The translations under genes and the position numbers were made by a program. Positions 36,205 to 44,725 of a stretch of DNA of 63,750 bases are shown piece by piece. The stretch's first letter is position 1, and each line of letters begins with the position of its first letter. A model generated the notes under the pieces. That model was not told the origin of the DNA and did not search any database. It saw nothing but the letters and a program-made list of their open reading frames with translations. This DNA comes from Deferrivibrio essentukiensis (GTDB lineage Bacteria > Chrysiogenota > Deferribacteres > Deferribacterales > Deferrivibrionaceae). Location of the stretch: positions 1 through 63,750 of the forward strand of contig NZ_JAJAFU010000015.1 in NCBI RefSeq assembly GCF_020480685.1, given 5' to 3'.

Positions 36205-37044
36205 ATGGCAATATCTAACTGTTTTATCGGTTGTAACAAAGAGTTAAAAGAAGCTGAGATTGCTTTAATCGGCCTGCCTTACGATGGAACTAGTAGTTAC
36301 AGGCCTGGCTCAAGATTTGCTCCAAATGCTATCAGAGAGGCATCTTACGGGTTAGAAACGTACTCACCTGTATTTGATGCGGATTTAGAAGAAAATATAT
36401 CGGTTTGCGATACAGGTGACATTGAGCTCCCTTTTGGCGATGTTAAAAGAACATTATCCATGATTTATGAAAAAACAAAATCTTTATCAGACAAAAAGGT
36501 ATTTGCCATTGGAGGAGAACATCTTGTTACATTGCCGGTATTTCAAGCATTGTATGACAAATTTCCTGAACTTTATGTAATCCATTTTGATGCACATGCG
36601 GATTTAAGGGACGACTATTTAGGCGACACTTTATCTCATGCAACGGTTATAAGAAGAATTTCTGATATCACAGGTTTTGGTAAAATATTCCAATACGGTA
36701 TTAGAAGCGGTACAAAAGAAGAATATCAGCTTATAAAAAAACACAATACTTTAAACAGACCGATTGATGATATCAAAAAAATTATTGGTAACGCACCTGT
36801 CTATTTAACTGTTGATCTTGACGTTCTTGATCCATCAATATTCCCTGGGACAGGCACTCCTGAACCGGGAGGCTATACTTACATCCAACTTCTGGAAAAA
36901 ATAAGAAATCTGCATGATATGAATATAATAGGCTGTGATGTTGTTGAGCTCTCACCTCACTATGATCAATCAGGCGTATCAACAATTGTAGCAGCAAAAA
37001 TTATAAGAGAGCTTTTTTTCATTTTAGGGAAAAAAAATGTTTGA
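36205..37044 (+). CDS. speB: agmatinase
   Basis: A 279-residue ureohydrolase converting agmatine to putrescine and urea. The dimanganese ligands are in GGEHLVT, FDAHADLRDDY and TVDLDVLDPSIFPGTGTPEP, all intact. The GTGTPEPGG ending and the short N-terminus fit agmatinase over arginase. It completes the route arginine, agmatine, putrescine, carboxyspermidine, spermidine together with genes at 29098-33338, though it sits in a different transcript next to hldD. Confidence 0.94.
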   Translation: MAISNCFIGCNKELKEAEIALIGLPYDGTSSYRPGSRFAPNAIREASYGLETYSPVFDADLEENISVCDTGDIELPFGDVKRTLSMIYEKTKSLSDKKVFAIGGEHLVTLPVFQALYDKFPELYVIHFDAHADLRDDYLGDTLSHATVIRRISDITGFGKIFQYGIRSGTKEEYQLIKKHNTLNRPIDDIKKIIGNAPVYLTVDLDVLDPSIFPGTGTPEPGGYTYIQLLEKIRNLHDMNIIGCDVVELSPHYDQSGVSTIVAAKIIRELFFILGKKNV

Positions 37045-37104
37045 AATGTTTGTAAACATAGGCTATACAGTAATGGCGGTTATTTTTAAATCTAGGAGGT
37101 ATAG

Positions 37105-37380
37105 ATGAATAAGAAAGAATTGATTGAAAAGGTAGCAGAGAAAGCTGGTACTGTAAAAAAGGCTGATATCGAAAGAGTATTAAAAGCTTTCGAAGAGTCA
37201 GTGGTTGAAGCTCTTAAAGGGGGAGACAAGGTTACATTGGTTGGCTTTGGTACTTTTTCCGTTTCTGAGAGAAAAGCAAGAAAAGGTAGAAACCCTCAAA
37301 CTGGCGAAACAATTGAAATTCCAGCTAAAAAATCTCCAAAGTTTTTGCCAGGAAAACTTTTTAAAGACTCTTTAAACTAA
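37105..37380 (+). CDS. hup: HU-family DNA-binding protein
   Basis: A 91-residue histone-like protein. It begins MNKKELIEKVAEKAGTVKKA and contains VTLVGFGTFSV and the DNA-bending arm GRNPQTGETIEIPAKKSPKF with its intercalating proline, ending PGKLFKDSLN. This is a typical HU subunit. The ribosome binding site AGGAGG is excellent and the gene ends at a strong terminator, as expected for an abundant protein. Confidence 0.95.
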   Translation: MNKKELIEKVAEKAGTVKKADIERVLKAFEESVVEALKGGDKVTLVGFGTFSVSERKARKGRNPQTGETIEIPAKKSPKFLPGKLFKDSLN

Positions 37381-37389
37381 TAAAAAGAT

Positions 37390-37413
37390 GAGCCCATACG
37401 GGCTCTTTTTTTT
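37390..37413 (+). terminator. terminator after HU gene
   Basis: GAGCCC and GGGCTC with an ATAC loop, followed by eight T. The next gene begins only six bases after the T-run. Confidence 0.9.
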
Positions 37414-37418
37414 GCCAT

Positions 37419-37970
37419 ATGATTCAGAAAAATTTTCACATAAAGCTCAAATCACTAAGAAAATCTCAAGGGGTAAGCCTTTTACAGCTTGCCAATGCCA
37501 TTGGGAAGACTAAAAGCTATATTTCCATGATTGAAAACAATAAAGCTACCCCTTCCATATCAACACTAAAACAGATTGCATCCTTTTTTGGCCTTACTTT
37601 GGCTGAATTTTTTGAAGATGAAGATAATAGGTTGCATATTAATAAAGAGGTTTTTAAATTAGCTGATGATGCGAGGCTTATTTACTCCAAAAAAGGGGAG
37701 TACAATCTTTATCTTCTCATTGACAACCCAAAACTAAAAATGAAAACCTACCTCGTAGAATTAATGCCAAATGGTGGATACGAGCAAGAATTAAAGCATG
37801 AGGGGGAAGAGCAAGGGTACATACTTGAAGGGAAGATTCAGCTGTCATTAGATGGTATAACTCATGAATTAGAAAAAGATGAGTATTTTTATTTTAACTC
37901 ATCCAAAAAGCACAAAGTAAAAAACATAAGCAATAAAGTAGCCAAAATCTTCTGGGTTTACCTGCCCTAA
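37419..37970 (+). CDS. XRE-family regulator with cupin domain
   Basis: A 183-residue transcription factor. Residues ~7-62 form a lambda-repressor-like helix-turn-helix (LKSLRKSQGVSLLQLANAIG, then SYISMIENNKATPSISTLKQ) and ~95-183 a cupin domain (LVELMPNGGY, EEQGYILEGKIQLSLDG, YFYFNSSKKHKVKN). Proteins of this kind (PuuR/SutR-like) bind small metabolites such as polyamines or amino acids in the cupin. Its ATG follows the HU terminator's T-run by six bases and has no ribosome binding site, so it is either leaderless or relies on readthrough. Its position close to speB makes a polyamine ligand conceivable, but that is a guess. Confidence 0.88.
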   Translation: MIQKNFHIKLKSLRKSQGVSLLQLANAIGKTKSYISMIENNKATPSISTLKQIASFFGLTLAEFFEDEDNRLHINKEVFKLADDARLIYSKKGEYNLYLLIDNPKLKMKTYLVELMPNGGYEQELKHEGEEQGYILEGKIQLSLDGITHELEKDEYFYFNSSKKHKVKNISNKVAKIFWVYLP

Positions 37971-37972
37971 AG

Positions 37973-38629
37973 TTAATCTTTATTTTTTCCAAAAATTGAA
38001 AACACTTTCCTTGCAAATCCGGGTTTTCCGTCAAGCTCTTCAAGAAGAGTATCAAGCTCACTATTTTTATAATTTAACATTTTAGCCTTTTTAAGATAAT
38101 TTAAGGCTGCACTTTTCAGCTCAGCTTTATAATAAATTTTGCCAAGCAAAAAGAAATTTTCACCGTTGTAATCTTCAAGCTTAATCAGCTTCATACAATA
38201 TTCTTTTGACTCATGAAGCCTTCTTGGTTTTTCCATAAGGCACTTTACTACATTGCGAAGATATCTCGGATTGGTCTCGTCTTTCCTGTATGCATTTAAA
38301 AAGCAATCAAGGGCATTATTTATATCCCCCTCTTTAAGGAAATTCACCCCCTTTGCATAGTAAGCTTTAGCAATATCATAATTACTCAAGTTTCTGTTTC
38401 TATTTTCTGTAATAGCTATCGTTTTACCATCATAAGAACTTTTTATAGTCTGATAAGCTTCATTAATCTCTTTAAACCTTTCCTGATAGTAAACTTTATC
38501 TGTATCACTTATGTTAAATTTACTGTCCGGGTGGAATCTTTTTGATAGCTCTATAAATCGTTTATGGACCTGCTCAAACGAAGCATCCCTTGTCAAACCC
38601 AAAGTATCATAGCACTCATTAATATCCAT
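37973..38629 (-). CDS. J-domain protein with TPR-like repeats
   Basis: A 218-residue protein. The N-terminal ~65 residues are a J-domain (CYDTLGLTRDASFEQVHKRF, then the HPD tripeptide in RFHPDSKF and ERFKEINEAYQTI), which would stimulate an Hsp70 ATPase. Residues ~90-200 hold about three tetratricopeptide-like helical pairs (AYYAKGVNFLKEGDINNALD, FFLLGKIYYKAELKSAALNY). No zinc-finger or C-terminal substrate domain of DnaJ is present. The ATG at 38629 has GGAG upstream. Specific partner unknown. Confidence 0.85.
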   Translation of the reverse strand: MDINECYDTLGLTRDASFEQVHKRFIELSKRFHPDSKFNISDTDKVYYQERFKEINEAYQTIKSSYDGKTIAITENRNRNLSNYDIAKAYYAKGVNFLKEGDINNALDCFLNAYRKDETNPRYLRNVVKCLMEKPRRLHESKEYCMKLIKLEDYNGENFFLLGKIYYKAELKSAALNYLKKAKMLNYKNSELDTLLEELDGKPGFARKVFSIFGKNKD

Positions 38630-38681
38630 AGCACTCCACACATCTTTTTTTAATAAATATAAATACTTTGGGTATGTGACT

Positions 38682-38710
38682 TATTTAAAAAAAATTTTTA
38701 CTTATGTCAA
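38682..38710 (-). promoter_or_regulatory. promoter of the J-domain gene
   Basis: The minus strand has TTGACA (38710-38705), a 17-base spacer and TAAATA (38687-38682), about 50 bases before the start codon. Confidence 0.55.
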
Positions 38711-38739
38711 ACTTTTTTTTAATCGCATATGACATGACT

Positions 38740-38774
38740 ACAAAAGATTTAGCACCCAATATTAGGTGCTAAAT
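38740..38774 (-). terminator. terminator after acyl-CoA ligase gene
   Basis: ATTTAGCACC and GGTGCTAAAT make a 10-bp stem with an eight-base loop, followed on the minus strand by CTTTTGT. The T-run is short, so efficiency is uncertain. Confidence 0.6.
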
Positions 38775-38793
38775 TAGTAATATCATATAATTT

Positions 38794-40329
38794 TTATACA
38801 TTCATACCTTTTGAAAGCACTTGCTCTTTTAGCTTTCTCTTTAACACTTTGCCCGTAGCAGTCAAAGGTAACTCATCAACAACATAGATATGTCTTGGCA
38901 CCTTAAAATTTGCCAAATGCTCTTTTAGAAACTCTTTAATTGCAGCAGGGTCAAGTTTTGCTCCCTCTTTTGGTAAAAGATAAGCTACCGGGACTTCTCC
39001 GCTTGCCTTATCTGGAATACCTATAACAGCAGCAGCCTCAACCCCGTCAACGGTATATAACAATTCTTCTATCTCTCTCGGATAAAGGTTTATCCCTTTA
39101 ACAATTATCAAATCTTTCTTTCTATCAACAATATAAATAAATCCATCTTCATCAAGCCTTGCCATATCCCCGGTAAAAAGCCATCCATTTTTAATTGTCA
39201 TCTTTGTTACTTCAGGCAGGCCCCAATAACCTTTCATAACATTTGGACCTTTCACAATTAATTCCCCCACTGCACCTACTGGTAATTCTTCTTCGTTATC
39301 ATCTACCACTTTCACTTCTACCCCAGGCAAAGCTGGCCCAACAGAATAAGCTCTCTGCTCCTCAAGGCGATTAACTGCCACTACAGGGGAAGCTTCAGAT
39401 AACCCATACCCTTCAATTATCGGTCTTTTAAATTTACCCTCAAATTCTTTCAATATTTCCTCAGGAAGCGGTGCTCCACCACTTACATGTATCCTCACAG
39501 GGTATAAAAATTTTATAAACCAGCCTGGAAGCTTTGCTTTACTTAAAGCAGTATATACCTGCGGCACACCAAGAAAAAAGGTAGGACGTTTGAAAAGAAG
39601 GACATTTTTAAAGCTCTTCTTTTTAAGCTCCATTACTGACTTTAATATAATTATCGAACACCCAACATAAGTGGGAAGCATAATGCAAGTAGTAAATGCA
39701 TATGAATGAAACATAGGTAAAAATAATAAAAATCTGTCATTATTTTTAATTTTGAAAGCTTTGTTGCAAGCATCTACATTTGACAATAGATTCATATGAG
39801 TAAGCATAGCCCCTTTGGGATTACCTGTTGTCCCTGAAGTATAGATTAAAATAGCGATATCTTCTAAATCCATCTCAGGCACTTCAAAATCAAGAGTCTG
39901 GCCTTCGGCAACTTTACTAAGATTAGTCAGATTGCCATCCTGAAAAGAAAATTTATTGACAAGTGAAGGCACATTTAATTCTTTTACTTCACTCCAAAAA
40001 TTGTCTGAAGTAATCAAAAATTTTGCTTCACAGTTATTTAATATATAGCTTATCTCTTCATCTTTCAAAAATGTGTTTATTGGCACGGCAACAGCACCAT
40101 TTAAAAATATAGCAAAAATTGAAAATATAAACTCCGGGGAATTTTCAAGAAGCACACCTACCCTATCACCTTTTTTCAAACCCTGCTCTTTCAAGGCGTT
40201 AGCATATTTTATTACCAAATCTCTTGTTTGAGAAAATTTATAAACCTTATCCTCAAAAAATATATATTTTTTTGACCCCTTTTTCTTAGCAATAGTCAAA
40301 AACATATCCGCTATACTTTTATAATTCAT
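38794..40329 (-). CDS. fatty acyl-CoA ligase (AMP-binding)
   Basis: A 511-residue ANL-superfamily adenylating enzyme. The phosphate-binding loop IYTSGTTGNPKGAMLTH, the GYGLSEASPV motif, TGDMARLDEDGFIYIVDRKK and the catalytic lysine in LPLTATGKVLKRKLKE are present. It activates a carboxylic acid as an acyl-adenylate and transfers it to CoA; a long- or medium-chain fatty acid is most likely. The ATG at 40329 has GGAGG at six bases and overlaps the maf stop; the ATG at 40341 is rejected. Confidence 0.93.
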   Translation of the reverse strand: MNYKSIADMFLTIAKKKGSKKYIFFEDKVYKFSQTRDLVIKYANALKEQGLKKGDRVGVLLENSPEFIFSIFAIFLNGAVAVPINTFLKDEEISYILNNCEAKFLITSDNFWSEVKELNVPSLVNKFSFQDGNLTNLSKVAEGQTLDFEVPEMDLEDIAILIYTSGTTGNPKGAMLTHMNLLSNVDACNKAFKIKNNDRFLLFLPMFHSYAFTTCIMLPTYVGCSIIILKSVMELKKKSFKNVLLFKRPTFFLGVPQVYTALSKAKLPGWFIKFLYPVRIHVSGGAPLPEEILKEFEGKFKRPIIEGYGLSEASPVVAVNRLEEQRAYSVGPALPGVEVKVVDDNEEELPVGAVGELIVKGPNVMKGYWGLPEVTKMTIKNGWLFTGDMARLDEDGFIYIVDRKKDLIIVKGINLYPREIEELLYTVDGVEAAAVIGIPDKASGEVPVAYLLPKEGAKLDPAAIKEFLKEHLANFKVPRHIYVVDELPLTATGKVLKRKLKEQVLSKGMNV

Positions 40330-40918
40330 GAAATCCTCCATAAGGTCTTATTCCAAGCTTTCCAAATGTTTCAAGTAGCTTACCGGCAGGAAGCCCCACT
40401 ACATTGTCATAATCACCATATATCTTTTCCACGAGCAAACTCCCCTTCCCTTGAATTCCGTAAGCGCCTGCTTTATCAAGGGGCTCTTCAGAATCGATAT
40501 ACCAATTGATTATTTCATCATTAAGCTTCTTAAAATATACTTCCGTCTTTTGATAAAACATTTCACATATTTTATGTTTTTTATTTACGACAGCCACACC
40601 GGTAATAACTTCATGCATTTTTCCACTTAAAAGTTTTAATATACGTTGAGCATCGTATGCATCTTTAGGCTTACCAATTATCTGGTTATCAAGATATACA
40701 ATTGTATCAGCCCCCACAATAAAAGCCTCATCATAGATACTTGCAACCCTATACGCCTTCATAGCGGCAATTTTCATAACCTGCTCTTCAACATTAGTAT
40801 TCTCGTCAAACTTTTCTTCTACCTCTGAAGTAACATATTGGAAATTTATACCTAACTTTGTAAAAATCTCCCGCCTCCTCGGGCTGCCGCTAGCCAGAAT
40901 AATTTTCTGTAACATCAT
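40319..40918 (-). CDS. maf: Maf-family nucleotide pyrophosphatase
   Basis: A 199-residue house-cleaning nucleoside triphosphate pyrophosphatase that removes modified or non-canonical nucleotides. It begins with the Maf signature ILASGSPRRREIF and has VGADTIVYLDNQIIGKPKD, SGKMHEVITGV and DKAGAYGIQGKGSLLVE. Tandem ATG codons make the first residue uncertain by one. It overlaps the gene on each side and so belongs to the polyprenyl synthase to acyl-CoA ligase operon. Confidence 0.93.
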   Translation of the reverse strand: MMLQKIILASGSPRRREIFTKLGINFQYVTSEVEEKFDENTNVEEQVMKIAAMKAYRVASIYDEAFIVGADTIVYLDNQIIGKPKDAYDAQRILKLLSGKMHEVITGVAVVNKKHKICEMFYQKTEVYFKKLNDEIINWYIDSEEPLDKAGAYGIQGKGSLLVEKIYGDYDNVVGLPAGKLLETFGKLGIRPYGGFHEL

Positions 40919-41417
40919 TCACCTTCATAATATTTTTTATTGTATATTCAACAATTATACCCGTTAAAATTCCGGTTATAAGACCAAGTAGTGAAAAATA
41001 AGGGATAATTTTATAAATATCAAGATATTTTATAAAAAAAACTTTAATTACAATAAGTTGAACAATAATATGAAAATATCCTCCTACTGCACCTATTGAA
41101 ACAGCAGTAATCTTTTTTGAAAATATTTTATATATAATTAACATTATTACAGTAGAAATAATTGTAGATGGCATACTAACTATAATCTTTATAAAAAAGT
41201 TACCTGAAATAATAGGTAGCAAAAATGACTTTAATAAAGCTATGTATACAACATATTTTTTTTCATCAAAGATGAATATCCCTATCATAATGGGAATATT
41301 TGCAAGTCCAAGTCTTAAAAAGGGGATGGGACTTGGAATAAATATCTCCATAAATCCTAATACTATACACAAAGCTGTCAATATTCCGACAAGGGCACTT
41401 TTATTGTGAAATTGCAT
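40890..41417 (-). CDS. Gx-transporter family membrane protein (EetB-like)
   Basis: A 175-residue integral membrane protein with five or six hydrophobic segments. The N-terminal KSALVGILTALCIVLGFMEI and IPSPIPFLRLGLANIPIMIG are typical of the Gx-transporter/heptaprenyl diphosphate synthase component I family (PF07456), which has an ECF S-component-like fold. Family members are called EetB in Gram-positive flavin-based extracellular electron transfer loci (from memory). The neighbours here (NusG-II protein, ApbE, polyprenyl synthase) are the same set. The ATG at 41417 is preferred over a TTG at 41432. It overlaps both neighbours. Confidence 0.82.
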   Translation of the reverse strand: MQFHNKSALVGILTALCIVLGFMEIFIPSPIPFLRLGLANIPIMIGIFIFDEKKYVVYIALLKSFLLPIISGNFFIKIIVSMPSTIISTVIMLIIYKIFSKKITAVSIGAVGGYFHIIVQLIVIKVFFIKYLDIYKIIPYFSLLGLITGILTGIIVEYTIKNIMKVNDVTENYSG

Positions 41418-41760
41418 CAAATTTATTCTCAATACATTTTATTTCAAGAGCTACCTTATTTGGCAGACATACGGCAACCTCTTTACACCTCTCAATAAAT
41501 TCTGTCTTTATGCAAATTTTATCCCGACAGTCAGATTCAACAAATCTTGCCTTTCCGTCTGTTATCTCAACAATAACATTTTTGCCGTAATCTTTTAAAT
41601 CGATAAGCCCTTCCCTATTTTTAATTTCAATCTTTTTGTCATCTATATAAAGAAAAAAATGTTTCTCTCCGCTACTCTTGATATTTAAGATTATCATAGA
41701 CAAAGAAATCAAAAGCAATACTGCGATAATAACAATGTCAAACGGCTTAATTAATTTCAA
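41401..41760 (-). CDS. NusG-domain-II protein (EetA-like)
   Basis: A 119-residue protein with one N-terminal membrane helix (residues ~8-26) and an extracytoplasmic NusG_II domain (PF07009): FLYIDDKKIEI, VIVEITDGKARFVESDCRDK followed by ICIKTEFI, and CLPNKVALEI. The C-x(4)-C and later cysteines are typical. Despite the name it is not a transcription factor. In Gram-positive electron transfer loci this family is EetA, found with EetB and ApbE, as it is here. It overlaps both neighbouring genes. Confidence 0.85.
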   Translation of the reverse strand: MKLIKPFDIVIIAVLLLISLSMIILNIKSSGEKHFFLYIDDKKIEIKNREGLIDLKDYGKNVIVEITDGKARFVESDCRDKICIKTEFIERCKEVAVCLPNKVALEIKCIENKFDAISQ

Positions 41761-42682
41761 AATTTTCCCAACCGCAATATTTTAATAGTTTATTATCAAG
41801 TGTATAAATCATTACAGGAGTGTTTTCTTTGGCACATATACTTTTTATATCATTTTTTGAGAGAAGAAAAAATACGGTAGCAAGGCCATCAGCTTTTTCC
41901 ACATTTTCAGCGATAACACTTATACTCTTATAATTGTTTGCATTTTCACCGCTTAAGGCATCAAATATGTGGATATATCGCTTACCATCCTTTTCAAAAT
42001 AACGCTCATAATTTCCACTGGTAGCTACAGCCTTGTCACTCAAACCGATTACACTTAAAAATTTGCCTTCACCATCAGGGTGTTTGATTGCTATTTTCCA
42101 TTTTTTCCCATTCTTGTTTCCTGATGCAAAAAGGTCACCACCTGCATTAAAAATAAAGTTGTTTACACCTTTCTGCTTAAGATACCCGCTTGCCTTATCC
42201 ACAATATAGCCTTTGGCATAAGCACCCATATCTATCCTAATATCTTCACTTTTTATAATTTTGCCATCTTTGATTAAAAATCTATTTTTATGAACTTTTT
42301 CAAGTGACTCAGTTAAAGTACTTTCATTCGGCACTTTATATGGCCCTTCAGGAAACCCGTAAAGATAACCGATTGTGCCTACTGAAATATCAAACCTTCC
42401 TCCTGAAAGTGTTTTAAAATAATCGTTACGACTTAAAAGGTATTTTATATCATCATCATATTCTGCTGCACCTTTTTCATCTAAATTAAGGGTAAATTTA
42501 TTTATTTTGCTCTCGAGCGATTCAAGATACCTTAATGCTTCATCCACCTCTTTACTTTTATCTGCATCAAAGGTCACCTCTACGATAGTGCCCATCCAAA
42601 AGCCGGTCTTTGATACAAATGTTTGATTACAGGCGGTAATTAACAATAGGGCTAAAGTTGAAAATACAATTTTTTTGAACAT
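41747..42682 (-). CDS. apbE: FAD:protein FMN transferase (ApbE), lipoprotein
   Basis: A 311-residue flavin transferase that attaches FMN to Thr/Ser residues of extracytoplasmic redox proteins. It has a lipoprotein signal peptide (STLALLLITACNQ) with the lipid-bearing cysteine, WMGTIVEVTFDA, IRIDMGAYAKGYIVDKA, NAGGDLFASGNK, VATSGNYERYF with IHIFDAL, and a late DGLATVFFLLS. The target flavoprotein is not seen in the window. The ATG at 42682 or a TTG at 42691 (better spaced from GGGAT) is the start. It overlaps amrS by 31 bases. Confidence 0.94.
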   Translation of the reverse strand: MFKKIVFSTLALLLITACNQTFVSKTGFWMGTIVEVTFDADKSKEVDEALRYLESLESKINKFTLNLDEKGAAEYDDDIKYLLSRNDYFKTLSGGRFDISVGTIGYLYGFPEGPYKVPNESTLTESLEKVHKNRFLIKDGKIIKSEDIRIDMGAYAKGYIVDKASGYLKQKGVNNFIFNAGGDLFASGNKNGKKWKIAIKHPDGEGKFLSVIGLSDKAVATSGNYERYFEKDGKRYIHIFDALSGENANNYKSISVIAENVEKADGLATVFFLLSKNDIKSICAKENTPVMIYTLDNKLLKYCGWENFEIN

Positions 42683-43638
42683 TTTTCGCAAAAATCCCTT
42701 TTATTTATAACTTCAGTGTAATAACCATCCCTTTTGATAAGCAAATTGCCGCAATCAGGACAATAGCTGTTACCATTATCACCTGCATTGACATTGCCCA
42801 AATAAACATAATTTAAATATATTTTTGCTTCTTTATAAAATTCTATCATCTTTTCAATACTTGTGGGAAGCTCAGTGCATTTATAAGTAGGAAAATACCT
42901 TGAAATATGAAGGGGTATATCAACACTTATATCTTTTAAAAATTTACACATACGCCTAAAATCATCTATATTATCATTTCTATTAGGTATCAAAAGGAAA
43001 GTAACTTCCGTATGGATATTATTTTCAAATAGAGTTTTTATTGTATTTTTGACTGTTTCAAGGTCCCCTTTGACCCATTTGTAAAACTCATCGGTAAACC
43101 CCTTCAAATCGATATTGGCAGCATCAATTACCTTAATAAGCTCTAACAGTGGCTCTTTATTTATATTGCCATTACTGACAACTACATTTTTCAAGCCATT
43201 ATCTCTAAAAGCTTTTCCACAGTCTAACACATATTCAAACCATATTGTAGGCTCGTTATAAGTGTATGCAATCCCTATACTGTTATGTTTTTTCGCCAAA
43301 TTTACCAAATCTGAAATTGACACTTCCTCTCTAAAAGTTTCCTGTGTGCTGATTGTATAATTTTGGCAAAATTCACATTTCAGATTGCAACCATTTGTAC
43401 CAATGGATAAAATCTTAGAAGTAGGATAAAAGTGATACAGTGGTTTTTTCTCAATCGGGTCAATATTAACGGATGTAACTTCACCGTAGGATGTCTGATA
43501 AAGTCTGCCATCTATATTTTTTCTTATCAGGCATAACCCTGCCCCACCCTTTTTGATTTTACATCTATGGGGGCATAAATTACATCTTACAGCCCCATCT
43601 TCAGCAAGTGATTCAAAATAACTTGCCAGTTTTAACAT
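42652..43638 (-). CDS. amrS: AmmeMemoRadiSam-system radical SAM protein
   Basis: A 328-residue radical SAM protein. It has an N-terminal cysteine cluster (RCNLCPHRCKIKKGGAGLC), the SAM cluster motif TNGCNLKCEFCQNY with Cys84, Cys88 and Cys91, and a C-terminal zinc-ribbon-like tail (YCPDC ... FCEKC). This is the pyruvate-formate-lyase-activating-like family AmrS, which co-occurs with AMMECR1 and Memo proteins; neither is in this window. Its reaction is not established. It is cotranscribed between polyprenyl synthase and ApbE. Confidence 0.9.
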   Translation of the reverse strand: MLKLASYFESLAEDGAVRCNLCPHRCKIKKGGAGLCLIRKNIDGRLYQTSYGEVTSVNIDPIEKKPLYHFYPTSKILSIGTNGCNLKCEFCQNYTISTQETFREEVSISDLVNLAKKHNSIGIAYTYNEPTIWFEYVLDCGKAFRDNGLKNVVVSNGNINKEPLLELIKVIDAANIDLKGFTDEFYKWVKGDLETVKNTIKTLFENNIHTEVTFLLIPNRNDNIDDFRRMCKFLKDISVDIPLHISRYFPTYKCTELPTSIEKMIEFYKEAKIYLNYVYLGNVNAGDNGNSYCPDCGNLLIKRDGYYTEVINKRDFCEKCSKKLYFQL

Positions 43639-44613
43639 TTACCTGTCTCTTTTTATGACATATTCGGCCAAAAATTCAAGGGCGTCCCTGTATTCATTTT
43701 TAGGAAATATATTTAAAAGCTCTTTTGATTTATTTACATAATCATCCACATACCTTTCCGAAGCGGTTTTGATATCATATTTTTTCATCAAGGAGATAAT
43801 ATATGTTAAATCTTCCTCGCTGGCATTTTCAGAGACTATAATATCCCTTAATCTCTGTTTTTCATTCTTGTCAGCCATATCTCTTAACAAAATAAGAGGT
43901 AAAGTCATCTTCCCTTCATTCAAATCAGTACCTGGTTTTTTACCTGTTTTTTCAGGGTCACCAAGATAATCAAGAATATCGTCACTCATCTGAAAGGCAA
44001 GCCCAACCACTTTGCCAAACTCAGCAAGATTTTTTACTTTTTCATCTTCCAAGCCACCTAAAATCCCACCAATCTCACAGCAAGCAGAAAACAGGACAGC
44101 TGTCTTACTAAAAATAATCTTTAAATAATCTTCTATTTTAAGGCTAAACTCTGCAGTTTTGACCAGCTGAAATACTTCCCCTTCACTCATTGTTTTAGCT
44201 GCATTTGCCAATATCATCTGCACCCTTGCATCTCCATCCTTTACAAGGTTTATAAAGGCTCTTGAATAAAGAAAATCACCGCAAAGCACGGTTATATCAT
44301 TACCAAAAACATTATTTGCGCTTTTTCTGCCACGTCTGTATTTTGCCCCGTCAATAACATCATCATGAAGCAAAGTGGCAGTATGAATATACTCTACCAC
44401 ACCACTTAAAACTGTGGCTCTATCTCCGGAGTAACCACACAACTTTGAAGCTAACACCATAAACACAGGCCTTAACCTCTTGCCGCCACTTTCAAATACA
44501 TAAGAGGCCACTTCATTAACCATCTCAACATCAGAATCAAGGTTTCTAATAAGCTCCTTTTCAACACTTTCCATTTCAGGCATAATCATCTGATAAACAT
44601 AATTAATATCCAT
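43639..44613 (-). CDS. polyprenyl diphosphate synthase
   Basis: A 324-residue trans-prenyltransferase of the IspB/HepT type, making the isoprenoid side chain of menaquinone. GGKRLRPVFM, the first aspartate-rich motif LLHDDVIDGA (DDVID at 84-88), GDFLYSRAF, and the second motif QMSDDILDY with GTDLNEGKMTLPLI are all present. Chain length cannot be read with confidence. It is the first gene of the operon running down to the acyl-CoA ligase, and menaquinone in this organism comes from the futalosine pathway (mqnB above). Confidence 0.93.
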   Translation of the reverse strand: MDINYVYQMIMPEMESVEKELIRNLDSDVEMVNEVASYVFESGGKRLRPVFMVLASKLCGYSGDRATVLSGVVEYIHTATLLHDDVIDGAKYRRGRKSANNVFGNDITVLCGDFLYSRAFINLVKDGDARVQMILANAAKTMSEGEVFQLVKTAEFSLKIEDYLKIIFSKTAVLFSACCEIGGILGGLEDEKVKNLAEFGKVVGLAFQMSDDILDYLGDPEKTGKKPGTDLNEGKMTLPLILLRDMADKNEKQRLRDIIVSENASEEDLTYIISLMKKYDIKTASERYVDDYVNKSKELLNIFPKNEYRDALEFLAEYVIKRDR

Positions 44614-44651
44614 TATATTCTCACACCTCTTGTAAATTTAAATTTTGGGTA

Positions 44652-44679
44652 TTGATAAATATATAAAACTGCCTATAAT
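44652..44679 (+). promoter_or_regulatory. promoter of the methyltransferase-like gene
   Basis: TTGATA (44652-44657), a 16-base spacer and TATAAT (44674-44679). The -10 is inside a small inverted repeat (GCCTA...TAGGC, 44671-44687) that could be an operator. Confidence 0.6.
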
Positions 44680-44725
44680 TTTTAGGCGAATATACATTAA
44701 GATTTTTTTTTAGTAAAGGATGTTT

